A stretch of DNA of 64,000 bases from the NCBI RefSeq assembly GCF_000498475.1, contig NZ_AVBI01000001.1, forward strand, positions 124,001 through 188,000. The letters are read 5' to 3'. The translations under genes were made by a program, and so were the position numbers. The DNA comes from Flavobacterium cauense R2A-7 (GTDB taxonomy: Bacteria > Bacteroidota > Bacteroidia > Flavobacteriales > Flavobacteriaceae). Under the pieces are notes generated by a model. That model made no database searches. It saw only the letters and a program-made list of their open reading frames with translations, and was not told the origin of the DNA. Below, piece after piece: positions 31,156-40,353 of the stretch (positions are counted from its first letter, which is position 1; each line of letters starts with the position of its first letter).

Positions 31156-34100
31156 CTAATTCAGCTTAAAGTTAATCTGTAAACGCTCGAGCTCACTCAA
31201 TACCGCATTGGAAATCCCAACTTTCAGTTTCCGGCTCGGCATGCTGAGTTTGGTCACCACTTTAATTTCTTCTTTTTCTTCCGGCATGGTAATTTCTACC
31301 TCATCCAGACTTTCATCTGCATCACCAACCTCATCGGAATCGTTCAGTTCACTAACTACCGGAACTTCTACAATCCTTTTAACCCGTTCCAGCTCCATTA
31401 CTTCAAAAGTTACCGTGGTTTCCCCGGTATTGGCTTTGAACAGTTCGTTCAGTTCCATAATAAGTTGCTCCTGCAAATCAGTAATAGAGAACATTAAAAT
31501 CAGTTTTTTAGAAAATTTAGGCAACACATCCTGCAATTGCAACACGTCCATAAACTGCAAACGAGGATCCGATTTTTTCCCGGTTTCTTTATTGGTCCAG
31601 CCTTCTTTCACATTCAGTCGGATGTACACAAAATGATTTTGTCCTAAATAATGACGGAATTTCAGATATTCTTCATCAAAAATCCGGAATTCGTAACTCT
31701 CATCATACCCTTCCAGATTGAAGGTTGCCCAGCCTTTTCCGTTCTTAGCCGTTCTGTGTTGCACATTGGTTACAATTCCGCCAACGGCTATATTTTTTCC
31801 TACATGCGGAGTCAAATCTTTCAAAGCTTCAAGTCGCGTACTGCAGAAATATTTCATTTCAAATTTATAATCGTCCAACGGATGCCCGGAAATGTAAATC
31901 CCCACCACTTCCTTCTCTTTGGCCAGTTTTTCCATCGTGAACCATTCTTCACAAGGCGGCACGGTAGGCTCGGGAATCTGTACTTCGGAAGCATCGCCGA
32001 ACAAACTTACCTGCGAGGAGTTTTCATTTTCCTGCGTTTTCGATCCGTAGCGCATCGCCTTTTCCAAAAAGGTAACATTATCCCCATCATGATGGAAATA
32101 CTGGGCGCGGTGTGTGTTCTCAAAACAATCAAACCCTCCGGCTAACGCCAAATTCTCAAAAGCTTTTTTGTTGGCAGCTCTTAAATCAATACGTTTTGCC
32201 AAATCGAAAATGGATTTGTACTTCCCGTCTTTTCGGGTTTCCACTATGGTTTTTACAGCACCTTCCCCTACTCCTTTAATCGCACCCATTCCGAAACGAA
32301 TTGCATAGTTTTCGTTTACCGTAAATTTATAGAAGGATTCGTTCACATCCGGTCCTAAAACCGCTAAGCCCATACGCTTACACTCCTCCATAAAGAACGA
32401 CACCTGTTTGATGTCATTCATATTATTGGAAAGTACCGCAGCCATATATTCCGCAGGGTAATGCGCTTTTAAGTAAGCCGTTTGATAAGCAATCCAGGCA
32501 TAACAGGTCGAGTGCGACTTATTAAAGGCGTAACTTGCAAACGCTTCCCAGTCGGTCCAGATTTTATCCAGCTTTTTCTCATCGTGCCCGTTAGCCATGG
32601 CCTGATCGATGAACTTGGATTTCATTTTATCCAAGACATCTTTCTGCTTTTTACCCATCGCTTTACGCAAAACATCAGCATCCCCTTTCGAGAAGTTGGC
32701 CAGTTTTTGCGACAAAAGCATTACCTGCTCCTGGTATACGGTAATCCCATAGGTTTCTGAAAGATACTCTTCGCAGGCATCCAAATCATAGGTGATGGGT
32801 TCTTCACCATTTTTTCGGCGAACGAAAGATGGAATGTACTCTAACGGTCCCGGGCGATACAAGGCGTTCATCGCAATCAAATCCCCGAAAACCGTAGGCT
32901 TCAGTTCCTTCATGTATTTTTGCATTCCGGCCGACTCGTACTGGAAGATTCCAACCGTTTCTCCCCGCTGGAACAACTCGTATGTTTTTTGGTCGTCAAT
33001 GGGAAACGTATCCGGATCGAGTTGGATTCCGGTACGGTATTTCACCAATTTGACCGTATCTTTTATTAAGGTAAGGGTTTTTAAACCCAGAAAGTCCATT
33101 TTCAGCAATCCCGCACTTTCTGCAACGGAGTTGTCAAACTGCGTTACGTACAAATCGGAATCTTTGGCCGTGGTTACCGGTACGAAATTGGTAATATCAT
33201 CCGGTGTGATGATTACCCCACAGGCGTGAATTCCGGTATTTCGCAACGAACCTTCCAAAACTTTTGCCTGCTGAATGGTTTCTCCGGCCAAGTCTTCTTC
33301 GTTGGCAATTGCAATCAATTCTTTAACCCTGTCAAACTCTTCCGAAGATTTCAAGGCTTTTTTTACTTCGCCTTCATCTTCTGCCAGAAAACGTGCCAGA
33401 TTCCACTTTGATGGCATCATCGCCGGAATCAGCTTGGCGATTCTGTCGGCTTCAAACAACGGTAAATCCAACACACGAGCGGTATCACGAATCGCCGATT
33501 TTGTCGCCATTTTACCATACGTGATAATTTGCGCTACCTGATTCGCACCGTATTTGTTGATTACGTAATCCATAACCAAACCACGGCCTTCGTCGTCAAA
33601 ATCGATATCGATATCGGGCATGGACACACGATCCGGATTTAAGAAACGCTCAAAAAGCAAATCGTATTTAATCGGGTCGATGTTGGTAATACCCAAACAA
33701 TACGCAACCGCTGAACCCGCTGCCGAACCACGTCCCGGACCAACAGAAACGCCCATTTTCCGAGCTTCGGCAATGAAATCCTGTACGATCAGAAAGTAAC
33801 CCGGATATCCGGAATTGGAAATTGTCAACAATTCAAAATCCAAACGTTCCTGAATCTCCGGCGTGATTTCCTCGTACCTTCTTTGTGCGCCTTGCATCGT
33901 CAGGTGGCGTAAATAGGCGTTTTCACCTCGTACCCCGCCATCGGTTTTGTCTTCTTCCACCACAAATTCTTCGGGAATGTCGAATTTCGGAAGCAATACG
34001 TCTCTGTACAACGAATAAGCTTCAATTTTATCGATAACTTCTTGAATGTTAATGATGGCTTCTGGCAAATCGGCGAAGAGTTTTTTCATCTCTGCTTCCG

Positions 34101-35679
34101 ACTTGAAATAGTATTCCTGATTCGGTAAACCGTAACGATAACCACGACCGCGACCAATTGGCGTCGCCTGCTTTTCTCCGTCCTTCACACACAATAAAAT
34201 ATCATGAGCGTTGGCATCTTCTTTGGCTACATAATAGGTGTTGTTGGTGGCAATCAGTTTAACATTGTGTTTTCTTGCAAAAGCAATCAGGGTTTGGTTG
34301 ACACGATTTTCATCTTCCTGATTATGGCGCATGATTTCGATGTAAAAATCGTCCCCAAATTGGGATTTCCACCAAACCAATGCTTCTTCGGCCTGATTTT
34401 CACCGATATTTAAAATTTTGCTCGGAATTTCCCCATAGAGGTTTCCGGACAAAACAATGATGTCTTCTTTGTATTTTTCGACTACCGTGCGATCGATTCT
34501 CGGCACGTAATAAAATCCGTCGGTATAGGCGATGGACGCCATTTTCGCCAGATTGTGGTAGCCTTTTTTGTTCTTGGCCAGAAAAACAACCTGATAACCG
34601 TTGTCTTTTCGGGTTTTGTCTTTATGGTCGTCACAAATATTGAACGTACAACCCACTATGGGCTTTACAATAGTTTCCGAAGGTAACTCGCCGTTTTCTT
34701 CAGCTGCTTTGTTCTTGGCTTCGGCAGCTTTGTTGTGATTGAATACGGCACTCACGAAATGGAATGCGCCCATCATGTTTCCCACATCGGTCATGGCTAC
34801 GGCAGGCATCTTGTTTTTTACCGCCGCACTGACCAAAGCGTTAATGGAAATGGTGGATTGCAAGACCGAAAACTGCGAATGGTTGTGCAGGTGCGCAAAA
34901 GCCGCATGTTCCAAATCTTTGATCACTTCTTCGGAAACAGAGGTCGTAACTTCCTCCTGCTGGATTTGTTTTAAACGCGCCCGGATTTCATCGGAAGCTT
35001 TTTTCAGGTTGATGTGTTGTAACCCTATCAATTGAATTTCCTGCGGGTTGTTCTCGCGGAAACGGTCGTAATAGTCTTCGGTAACGTCGAGTTCTTCTTT
35101 AGTAAAAACCTCGCGTTTGATTAACTCTAAGAAACAGCGTGTTGTGGCCTCTACGTCGGCAGTGGCGTTATGGGCTTCCGCAAACGGTTGTCCGAAAAGG
35201 TATTGGTGTAATTCGGTTAGCGTTGGCAGTTTGAATTTTCCGCCGCGCCCTCCGGGTAATTTTAATAATTCGGCTGTAGTTTCGGTACAGGTGTCCAAGA
35301 CAGGCATTTTCACCATATCGGAACCTACGTTCATACGGTGGAATTCACACCCCATAATATTAACGTCGAACCCTACGTTTTGTCCTACGATGAATTTGGT
35401 TTTGGAAAGTGCGATGTTAAATTTTTCAAGTACCTCCATTAACGGAATTCCCTGTTCCATGGCCAACTCGGTAGAAATCCCGTGGATGCGTTCGGCATCA
35501 TAAGGAATATTGAATCCTTCCGGCTTCACCAGATAATCCTGATGCTCGATAAGATTTCCCATTGCGTCGTGCAACTGCCACGCGATTTGAATACAACGGG
35601 GCCAGTTGTCGGTATCGGTAATGGGTGCCGCCCAACTGCGTGGTAATCCGGTGGTTTCGGTATCGAAGATTAAATACAT
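31156..35679 (-). CDS. dnaE: DNA polymerase III alpha subunit with fused DEDDh exonuclease
   Basis: The 1507-residue replicative polymerase has an N-terminal DnaQ-like exonuclease (residues 1-190) with all DEDDh ligands visible: Asp6 and Glu8 (FDTETTG), Asp105 (NVGFDVNI), His170 and Asp175 (AHNATADVEA). A PHP domain follows from about residue 262 (HLHNHSQFSVLQS). The polymerase core includes GPGRGSAAGSAVAY (648-660) and the catalytic triad Asp689/691/693 in MPDIDIDFDD, then a helix-hairpin-helix region and an OB fold near residue 1310 (NIAVGGIVTNVQHR). Standard DnaE without the exonuclease is about 1160 residues. It has a complete promoter (35734-35764) and lies upstream of a small helical gene. 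Confidence 0.95.
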   Translation of the reverse strand: MYLIFDTETTGLPRSWAAPITDTDNWPRCIQIAWQLHDAMGNLIEHQDYLVKPEGFNIPYDAERIHGISTELAMEQGIPLMEVLEKFNIALSKTKFIVGQNVGFDVNIMGCEFHRMNVGSDMVKMPVLDTCTETTAELLKLPGGRGGKFKLPTLTELHQYLFGQPFAEAHNATADVEATTRCFLELIKREVFTKEELDVTEDYYDRFRENNPQEIQLIGLQHINLKKASDEIRARLKQIQQEEVTTSVSEEVIKDLEHAAFAHLHNHSQFSVLQSTISINALVSAAVKNKMPAVAMTDVGNMMGAFHFVSAVFNHNKAAEAKNKAAEENGELPSETIVKPIVGCTFNICDDHKDKTRKDNGYQVVFLAKNKKGYHNLAKMASIAYTDGFYYVPRIDRTVVEKYKEDIIVLSGNLYGEIPSKILNIGENQAEEALVWWKSQFGDDFYIEIMRHNQEDENRVNQTLIAFARKHNVKLIATNNTYYVAKEDANAHDILLCVKDGEKQATPIGRGRGYRYGLPNQEYYFKSEAEMKKLFADLPEAIINIQEVIDKIEAYSLYRDVLLPKFDIPEEFVVEEDKTDGGVRGENAYLRHLTMQGAQRRYEEITPEIQERLDFELLTISNSGYPGYFLIVQDFIAEARKMGVSVGPGRGSAAGSAVAYCLGITNIDPIKYDLLFERFLNPDRVSMPDIDIDFDDEGRGLVMDYVINKYGANQVAQIITYGKMATKSAIRDTARVLDLPLFEADRIAKLIPAMMPSKWNLARFLAEDEGEVKKALKSSEEFDRVKELIAIANEEDLAGETIQQAKVLEGSLRNTGIHACGVIITPDDITNFVPVTTAKDSDLYVTQFDNSVAESAGLLKMDFLGLKTLTLIKDTVKLVKYRTGIQLDPDTFPIDDQKTYELFQRGETVGIFQYESAGMQKYMKELKPTVFGDLIAMNALYRPGPLEYIPSFVRRKNGEEPITYDLDACEEYLSETYGITVYQEQVMLLSQKLANFSKGDADVLRKAMGKKQKDVLDKMKSKFIDQAMANGHDEKKLDKIWTDWEAFASYAFNKSHSTCYAWIAYQTAYLKAHYPAEYMAAVLSNNMNDIKQVSFFMEECKRMGLAVLGPDVNESFYKFTVNENYAIRFGMGAIKGVGEGAVKTIVETRKDGKYKSIFDLAKRIDLRAANKKAFENLALAGGFDCFENTHRAQYFHHDGDNVTFLEKAMRYGSKTQENENSSQVSLFGDASEVQIPEPTVPPCEEWFTMEKLAKEKEVVGIYISGHPLDDYKFEMKYFCSTRLEALKDLTPHVGKNIAVGGIVTNVQHRTAKNGKGWATFNLEGYDESYEFRIFDEEYLKFRHYLGQNHFVYIRLNVKEGWTNKETGKKSDPRLQFMDVLQLQDVLPKFSKKLILMFSITDLQEQLIMELNELFKANTGETTVTFEVMELERVKRIVEVPVVSELNDSDEVGDADESLDEVEITMPEEKEEIKVVTKLSMPSRKLKVGISNAVLSELERLQINFKLN

Positions 35680-35733
35680 TTCTCTGATTTTTAAGCCGTA
35701 AGCGATATACTACAAGCCATTTTTAGACTGAAA

Positions 35734-35764
35734 CAAAAATACGTTTTCGGAAGCGGAATGTCAA
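35734..35764 (-). promoter_or_regulatory. Promoter of dnaE
   Basis: On the minus strand TTG (35764-35762), 20 bases, then TATTTTTG (35741-35734): a full match. The leader is about 50 bases. Confidence 0.75.
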
Positions 35765-35796
35765 TTTTAGTTATCAACAAACACAAAAGACGCCAG

Positions 35797-35894
35797 CTTA
35801 CCAGCCCCGGTTGAGCCGGTAGCCCCCGATTTTTATCGGGACTAAAGGAGAAGACGGGAATAGGGATGGCCTAGAAGCCCGAACCTTTCGCTCC
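35797..35894 (+). ncRNA. Second possible flavo-1-type element, diverged
   Basis: This fills most of the 321-base gap between dnaE and the RRM gene. CCCGAT/ATCGGG (35825-35840) forms a perfect tetraloop hairpin, then the text reads AGGGATGGCCTAGAAGCCCG, similar in order to the 'GGGAT...GAAAGCCCGA' boxes of the element at 19701. It ends at a run of 16 A residues. Whether it is transcribed, and in which direction, cannot be told; I assign + by comparison with the first copy. Confidence 0.4.
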
Positions 35895-35910
35895 AAAAAA
35901 AAAAAAAAAA
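35895..35910. repeat. Poly-A tract, 16 bases
   Basis: An uninterrupted run of 16 A residues at the end of the flavo-1-like element. It is by far the longest homopolymer I noticed in the window and is a likely spot for slippage or assembly error. Confidence 0.8.
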
Positions 35911-35947
35911 CAACCCCAACCTTCTGAAATCTTTGCAAATGAAGGGA

Positions 35948-35978
35948 ATAAAAAAAGCCGTCTCTTGCGAGACGGCTT
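35948..35978 (-). terminator. Terminator of the RRM gene
   Basis: AAGCCGTCTC pairs with GAGACGGCTT over a TTGC loop, followed on the minus strand by TTTTTT. Confidence 0.85.
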
Positions 35979-36000
35979 CTGTTATGTATCTAAAAAAAGA

Positions 36001-36351
36001 TTAGTATCTTCCTCCTCTGTTTCCACCACCGCTGTTTCCACCACGATTGTTTCCACCACCGTAACTTCCGCCTGAACGGTTGTTATTGAAGCTTCTTCTT
36101 TCACCTTCCGGTTTCGGCTCTGATTTGTTCACTACTATAGTACGACCACCAACAGTGGCACCATTCAACTCTTCGATTGCTTTCTGAGCTTCCGCGTCGT
36201 TTTCCATTTCAACAAAACCAAATCCTTTACTTCTTCCGGTAAATTTATCGGTGATAATTTTAACTGAATTCACCTCACCGTATACAGCAAAAGAATCTCT
36301 TAAATCTGCTTCGTCAATTGAAAACGGAAGACTTCCTACAAAAATGTTCAT
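36001..36351 (-). CDS. RRM-domain RNA-binding protein, Gly-rich tail
   Basis: The 116-residue protein has one RNA-recognition motif (residues 1-80) with RNP2 IFVGSLPF and RNP1 KGFGFVEM, followed by a Gly/Asn/Arg-rich tail (for example GGGNNRGGNSGGGNRGGRY). This is the layout of cyanobacterial cold-inducible Rbp proteins, and is common in Bacteroidetes, where such proteins may take the place of some Hfq/CspA functions. A near-consensus TACCTTTA box lies upstream. It ends in a strong terminator. Confidence 0.93.
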   Translation of the reverse strand: MNIFVGSLPFSIDEADLRDSFAVYGEVNSVKIITDKFTGRSKGFGFVEMENDAEAQKAIEELNGATVGGRTIVVNKSEPKPEGERRSFNNNRSGGSYGGGNNRGGNSGGGNRGGRY

Positions 36352-36443
36352 ATATATTATTTAAATAATTTTGGTAAAGGTAGGTTATTAATTTTGTAAA
36401 ACACTCAATGTTAAGGTTTTCTTTTGAAATAAAATTTACCCCA

Positions 36444-36472
36444 ATAAAAAACCACCTCTTTAGAAGTGGTTA
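36444..36472 (-). terminator. Terminator of the DUF6252-like lipoprotein gene
   Basis: On the minus strand AACCACTTC pairs with GAGGTGGTT over a short loop (G-U pairs allowed), followed by TTTTTT. Confidence 0.7.
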
Positions 36473-36494
36473 TTAATCAATATTTTATATTTAT

Positions 36495-36935
36495 TTATCG
36501 CGGTACTTTGTAAAAAGTCCCTTCTGTAAAAATCACTTCATTCCCTTCTTCATCTTCACCCACAAACTGGAAATTTCCGCTTATGGTTCCCGTTGCCTGA
36601 TTCGGGGTAATTATAATTTTTCCTGAACCTACACCCGTTCCGGTTGCAAATAAAGCACCTTCGCCATCCACCGATTCATAGGTTGCTGCATTAACATTAT
36701 TAACTCCTAAAGTATATGTCCCAGGGTTAGCCGACGCAGTATGAAGCGTAACAATTTCGGTACCCACAGCTGCAATAACCGTAAGCCCCCCTGCATCAGA
36801 AAAAGCAGTCATATCATTGGCTTTCCAGATATTACCGTTTTTATTGGCCTGAAATGCAGGACTATTGAATTTGATTTCTTCACCACAAGAAGCGAATGTA
36901 ACTGCTAAAATGAATAATGCAATTATTTTTTTCAT
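36495..36935 (-). CDS. DUF6252-like lipoprotein
   Basis: The 146-residue protein has a lipoprotein signal (AVTFASC, Cys17) and a beta-rich domain with NGNIWKANDMTAFSDAGGLT, IVTLHTASANPGTYTLG and a final GTISGNFQFVGEDEEGNEV, ending EGTFYKVP. The order of a 'W.A' strand, a 'L....p.pGTY.L' stretch and a 'GTFsG.F.F' stretch matches the DUF6252 family common in Flavobacteria; function unknown. It has a -7 element at 36969. Confidence 0.72.
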   Translation of the reverse strand: MKKIIALFILAVTFASCGEEIKFNSPAFQANKNGNIWKANDMTAFSDAGGLTVIAAVGTEIVTLHTASANPGTYTLGVNNVNAATYESVDGEGALFATGTGVGSGKIIITPNQATGTISGNFQFVGEDEEGNEVIFTEGTFYKVPR

Positions 36936-36968
36936 TTTGATGTAAATTGGGATTTAAAATAATACGTA

Positions 36969-36976
36969 CAAAAATA
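36969..36976 (-). promoter_or_regulatory. Promoter -7 element of the DUF6252-like gene
   Basis: TATTTTTG on the minus strand, 33 bases before the ATG. Confidence 0.5.
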
Positions 36977-37148
36977 ACTTTTAATTGATAATGTGCAAGT
37001 TTTTATTCAAAATGATTTACCCTACAGCATACCAACCCTTGTTTTTTTAACAATTCAAAATGATTTTGTCACAAACAATCAAATAATTTAATTTGAAAGA
37101 ATACTATTATATATTAGTTTTTTAATTCATCCTCTAACAGATTTATTT

Positions 37149-38643
37149 ATGAAAATTAAAGTGTTTTTTACATTACTATTATGTAACTTCATCTATTCGC
37201 AATCCCCATGTCCTGAAGTTTTATACACAGGAACTCCAACAAATATAATCTCTAGCTACAACACAACGCTCAACGAAAATCTACAGAGACCCTCTTCCCC
37301 TATGGCAACTCCAGATGAAAGACAATACATCGACAACTATCCCGATAAGCAATATGTTTACAAACTGGTTTTTAAAATTATTAGAGACAATTATGGCAAC
37401 AGAATTACCGGTTTTGTGGGAGAAGACCAAGCTATGAATGCCATAAGAGATTTAAATTTAAGCTTTAACCCTTTTAATATTTTTTTCAAATATGGCGGTT
37501 TTGAATATATTGATGATTCCAATTTAACTGGAAATCGTTCTATCGGGACATTATACAATGATATTTCAAATCCACATTCGACTCCAAATTCATTCAACAT
37601 CTTTGTTTTAGATGGCGATATTCTAAGTTCCGACGGTTTAACACCGGGTTTTGGTCCGCAAACAGGAACACTTACATTCGTTAGCTATATTGGTTTAACT
37701 TCCAAAAGAATACTTTCCCATGAAGTAGGTCATAATTTCTACCTATATCATGACTTCAGGAATTATGGAGATGCGACAAGTTGCGAACATGCTACCAGAG
37801 ATTTCCAAAACTCCTTTAACACATATGACTATAATGCTGATTGGGCGGGAGACAGAATCCACGATACACCTGCAACAAAAATATGGAACATTTCAGAGTA
37901 TACTACCGAATGTAGTACTTACCAAGGAGGCGATATCGATTGCAACCAAGAAAGACCTCTTTAACGACCCACTCAGGCTATACAAAAATGCTTATCCAAC
38001 ATTAACCAATTTTATGCATTGGCATGATGGAAACGATTTAGCCTGCAATTACAGTTTCACCCCAGGGCAAGGAAAAAGAATCCGATGGGCGATATCTTTG
38101 GACACTCAATTTAACTATGGTATCTTTACCCCTACAGAAATAGACAAATCCCTTCTATATCAACCTTTTGAAACCACTGAAGTAGGAGGTGACAATATTG
38201 TTAGCATAACAGATAATCGTGATGGCACGGCTACCGTTTGCAGAAGTATAGTTAGGCGTGATCGTTTCCAAAAAGGATTTGACTGTGTATATTACGCCAT
38301 GAATAACAATGTGATTGATACTTCAGCTCCTGATGATTTGAAAGTAATTTCAGAACGCACCTTTGACTACAAGGTAAAAATCAACCAGATGAACCCTATA
38401 GCAACTGAAATTGTGCCTGTTGTTTGTACAAGGGGTGTCATTTGCAATACAGAACCCTATGTTTCGGGAGTAATTTTATCCATGCAGGTTTTAGGCTCTA
38501 TGAACATTACCGTGAAAGAACTCAATGAAGTACAGGTTAACGATCCCGAATTATTTGACAAACTGATGGCAGAATATTACCACATCATTAAAAAACAAAC
38601 AGCCTCAGGAGCTGTAGACGAAAAAATTATATACAAACCCTAA
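37149..38643 (+). pseudogene. Secreted metzincin-type metalloprotease, frameshifted
   Basis: Two overlapping frames together make one protein. The first (37149-37964) has a signal peptide (MKIKVFFTLLLCNFIYSQ) and the zinc site HEVGHNFYLYHDF (His191, His195, His201). The second, open from 37750 to 38643, supplies PTLTNFMHWHDGNDLACNY, which holds the Met-turn, then SFTPGQGKRIRWA, typical of pappalysin-like proteases. The switch lies near 37944-37955 (around AACCAAGAAAGACC) and needs one base to be skipped. Tyr198 replaces the usual Gly of HExxHxxGxxH. No homopolymer or slippery sequence is present. It is either a decayed gene or a sequencing error. The partner gene starts 14 bases downstream. 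Confidence 0.75.
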
Positions 38644-38657
38644 CTAAATTACAAATC

Positions 38658-40265
38658 ATGAAAATCATCACTGTTTTCTTGTTTTTTGTTTACAGCAGCA
38701 TGCACTCCCAGGCTCCGGCCATGGATTGGATGCTTCGTTACGGCGGCACACAACTAAATTATGGTTTTTCTTTGATTCCTACTTTAGATGGTGGATTTAT
38801 GATTGGTGGCCATAGTAACTCCAATGCATCAGGTATAAAAACAGAAAATCTGGTTGGGTTCGATTATGATTATTGGATATTAAAACTTAACAGCGTGGGT
38901 GCTATTGAATGGCAACGCGACATTGGAGGTGGTGTAATCAATCCTTTTATTGATTCTATGGGAGACCGGCTTTCTGATATACAACAAGCTTCTGACGGAA
39001 GTTATTTTTTAGGAGGTTCCTCGGATTCTCAGATTTATGGACACAAAACTGAGCCATGTTATGGTTATTACGATTATTGGGTAGTAAAATTAGATGTTTC
39101 CGGAAACATTCTATGGGACAAAACTTTGGGAGGTGCCTTAGGAGATGGTCTTACAGTCCTACAGCCCACACCAGACGGCGGATGTATCGCAGGCGGAAAT
39201 TCTAACTCTAATGTTTCAGGAAATAAAAGTGAAAACTCCAGAGGAGGAAACGATTTTTGGATTGTAAAACTGAATGCTTCCGGACAAATCGAATGGCAAA
39301 GAACCATGGGCGGTAGCGGTAATGATATATTATCCTCCATTTTGGAAACGAACAGCAACGAATACCTTCTGGGAGGATGGTCGGACTCGAATATTTCCGG
39401 TGAAAAAACCGAAAACTCAAAAGGCAGCAGTGATTTTTGGATTGTAAAAATAAACCTTTCCGGCACCATCTTATGGCAAAAAACCATTGGAGGTAATAGC
39501 GGCGACCGACTTTCTAGCATGACAAAATCCAACAATTCAATTTTACTCGCCGGAGATTCATCGTCTAACATTTCCGGAGATAAAAGCGAAAACAGTAGAG
39601 GGCTGTCGGACTATTGGTTAGTGAAAATTGACAATAACGGTACCTTACAGTGGGACAAAACCTATGGTGGTGCTGATAGCGAAGACATGTTTGAAGTTAC
39701 TCCACATTCTAACGGCGGATACGTCGTTTCAGGCGGAACAAAATCCCCCTCATCCGGAGACAAAACCGACGCTTTTTTTGGAGGTACAGGCGATGCCTGG
39801 ATTATACGGATTGCCGAAAACGGAAGTCTTTTATGGCAAAAAGCTATTGGCGGTAGTGATGGAGAAGCGCTTTACAATGTAATCACCCTTCCTGATCAAA
39901 GTATTGTTTTAGGAGGCTCTACTATTTCACCCGTTTCCGGAAATATTAACGTTCCAGGATATGGTGGTTTAGATTATTGGCTTGTAAAACTACAACCCGA
40001 AACTTTAGGCATTAGCTACAATGAAGCAAACCAATTCAGCTGTTACCCCAACCCTACCAAAGAAGCGGTTAATCTCCACTTTGAAACCCCAAAAGAAAAA
40101 ATTTCCATTACAGTGTACAACGCACTACTACAAAAAACACAGGAAATGGTTTTTAACAACAGTAATAGTGCTACATTTATGTTAAAAGGCACCTCAGGAA
40201 TGTATTTTGTAAAAGTAAAAACAGACAACGACAGAGAAAACCTTATTAAAATAATAAAAAAATAA
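38658..40265 (+). CDS. T9SS type A sorting-domain protein with propeller-like repeats
   Basis: The 535-residue protein has a signal peptide (MKIITVFLFFVYSSMHSQ), then about seven repeats of 50-57 residues. Each has a YDYWVVKLDVSGNILWDKTL unit (or DFWIVKLNASGQIEWQRTM), a GG.GDD stretch, a 'S...T.DGG...GG.S.S..SG.K.E' segment: a beta-propeller or solenoid of the kind often seen in T9SS cargo. The last 75 residues form the sorting domain (NQFSCYPNPTKEAVNLHFE, ending GMYFVKVKTDNDRENLIKI). It is thus exported to the surface by the type IX system. The role is probably adhesive or structural. It follows the frameshifted protease by 14 bases. Confidence 0.85.
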   Translation: MKIITVFLFFVYSSMHSQAPAMDWMLRYGGTQLNYGFSLIPTLDGGFMIGGHSNSNASGIKTENLVGFDYDYWILKLNSVGAIEWQRDIGGGVINPFIDSMGDRLSDIQQASDGSYFLGGSSDSQIYGHKTEPCYGYYDYWVVKLDVSGNILWDKTLGGALGDGLTVLQPTPDGGCIAGGNSNSNVSGNKSENSRGGNDFWIVKLNASGQIEWQRTMGGSGNDILSSILETNSNEYLLGGWSDSNISGEKTENSKGSSDFWIVKINLSGTILWQKTIGGNSGDRLSSMTKSNNSILLAGDSSSNISGDKSENSRGLSDYWLVKIDNNGTLQWDKTYGGADSEDMFEVTPHSNGGYVVSGGTKSPSSGDKTDAFFGGTGDAWIIRIAENGSLLWQKAIGGSDGEALYNVITLPDQSIVLGGSTISPVSGNINVPGYGGLDYWLVKLQPETLGISYNEANQFSCYPNPTKEAVNLHFETPKEKISITVYNALLQKTQEMVFNNSNSATFMLKGTSGMYFVKVKTDNDRENLIKIIKK

Positions 40266-40296
40266 TACTTAAAAACGATTGTATCCTAAAGTTTTA

Positions 40297-40304
40297 TATC
40301 TTTG
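40297..40304 (+). promoter_or_regulatory. Promoter -7 element of rpsP
   Basis: TATCTTTG, 49 bases before the rpsP ATG; a TTG lies 15 bases upstream (short). Confidence 0.55.
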
Positions 40305-40353
40305 CACCCTTAAATAACCGAGGTCGAGAACCTCAAATTAATCAAACAAGATT

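Noticed and set aside
31208..31636. 142-codon plus-strand frame within dnaE
   Set aside because: Ser-rich shadow of the dnaE C-terminal region; dnaE is intact and conserved here.
37940..37964. Programmed frameshift in the metalloprotease gene
   Set aside because: No slippery heptamer, internal Shine-Dalgarno or following stem; AACCAAGAAAGACC gives no reason for efficient shifting.
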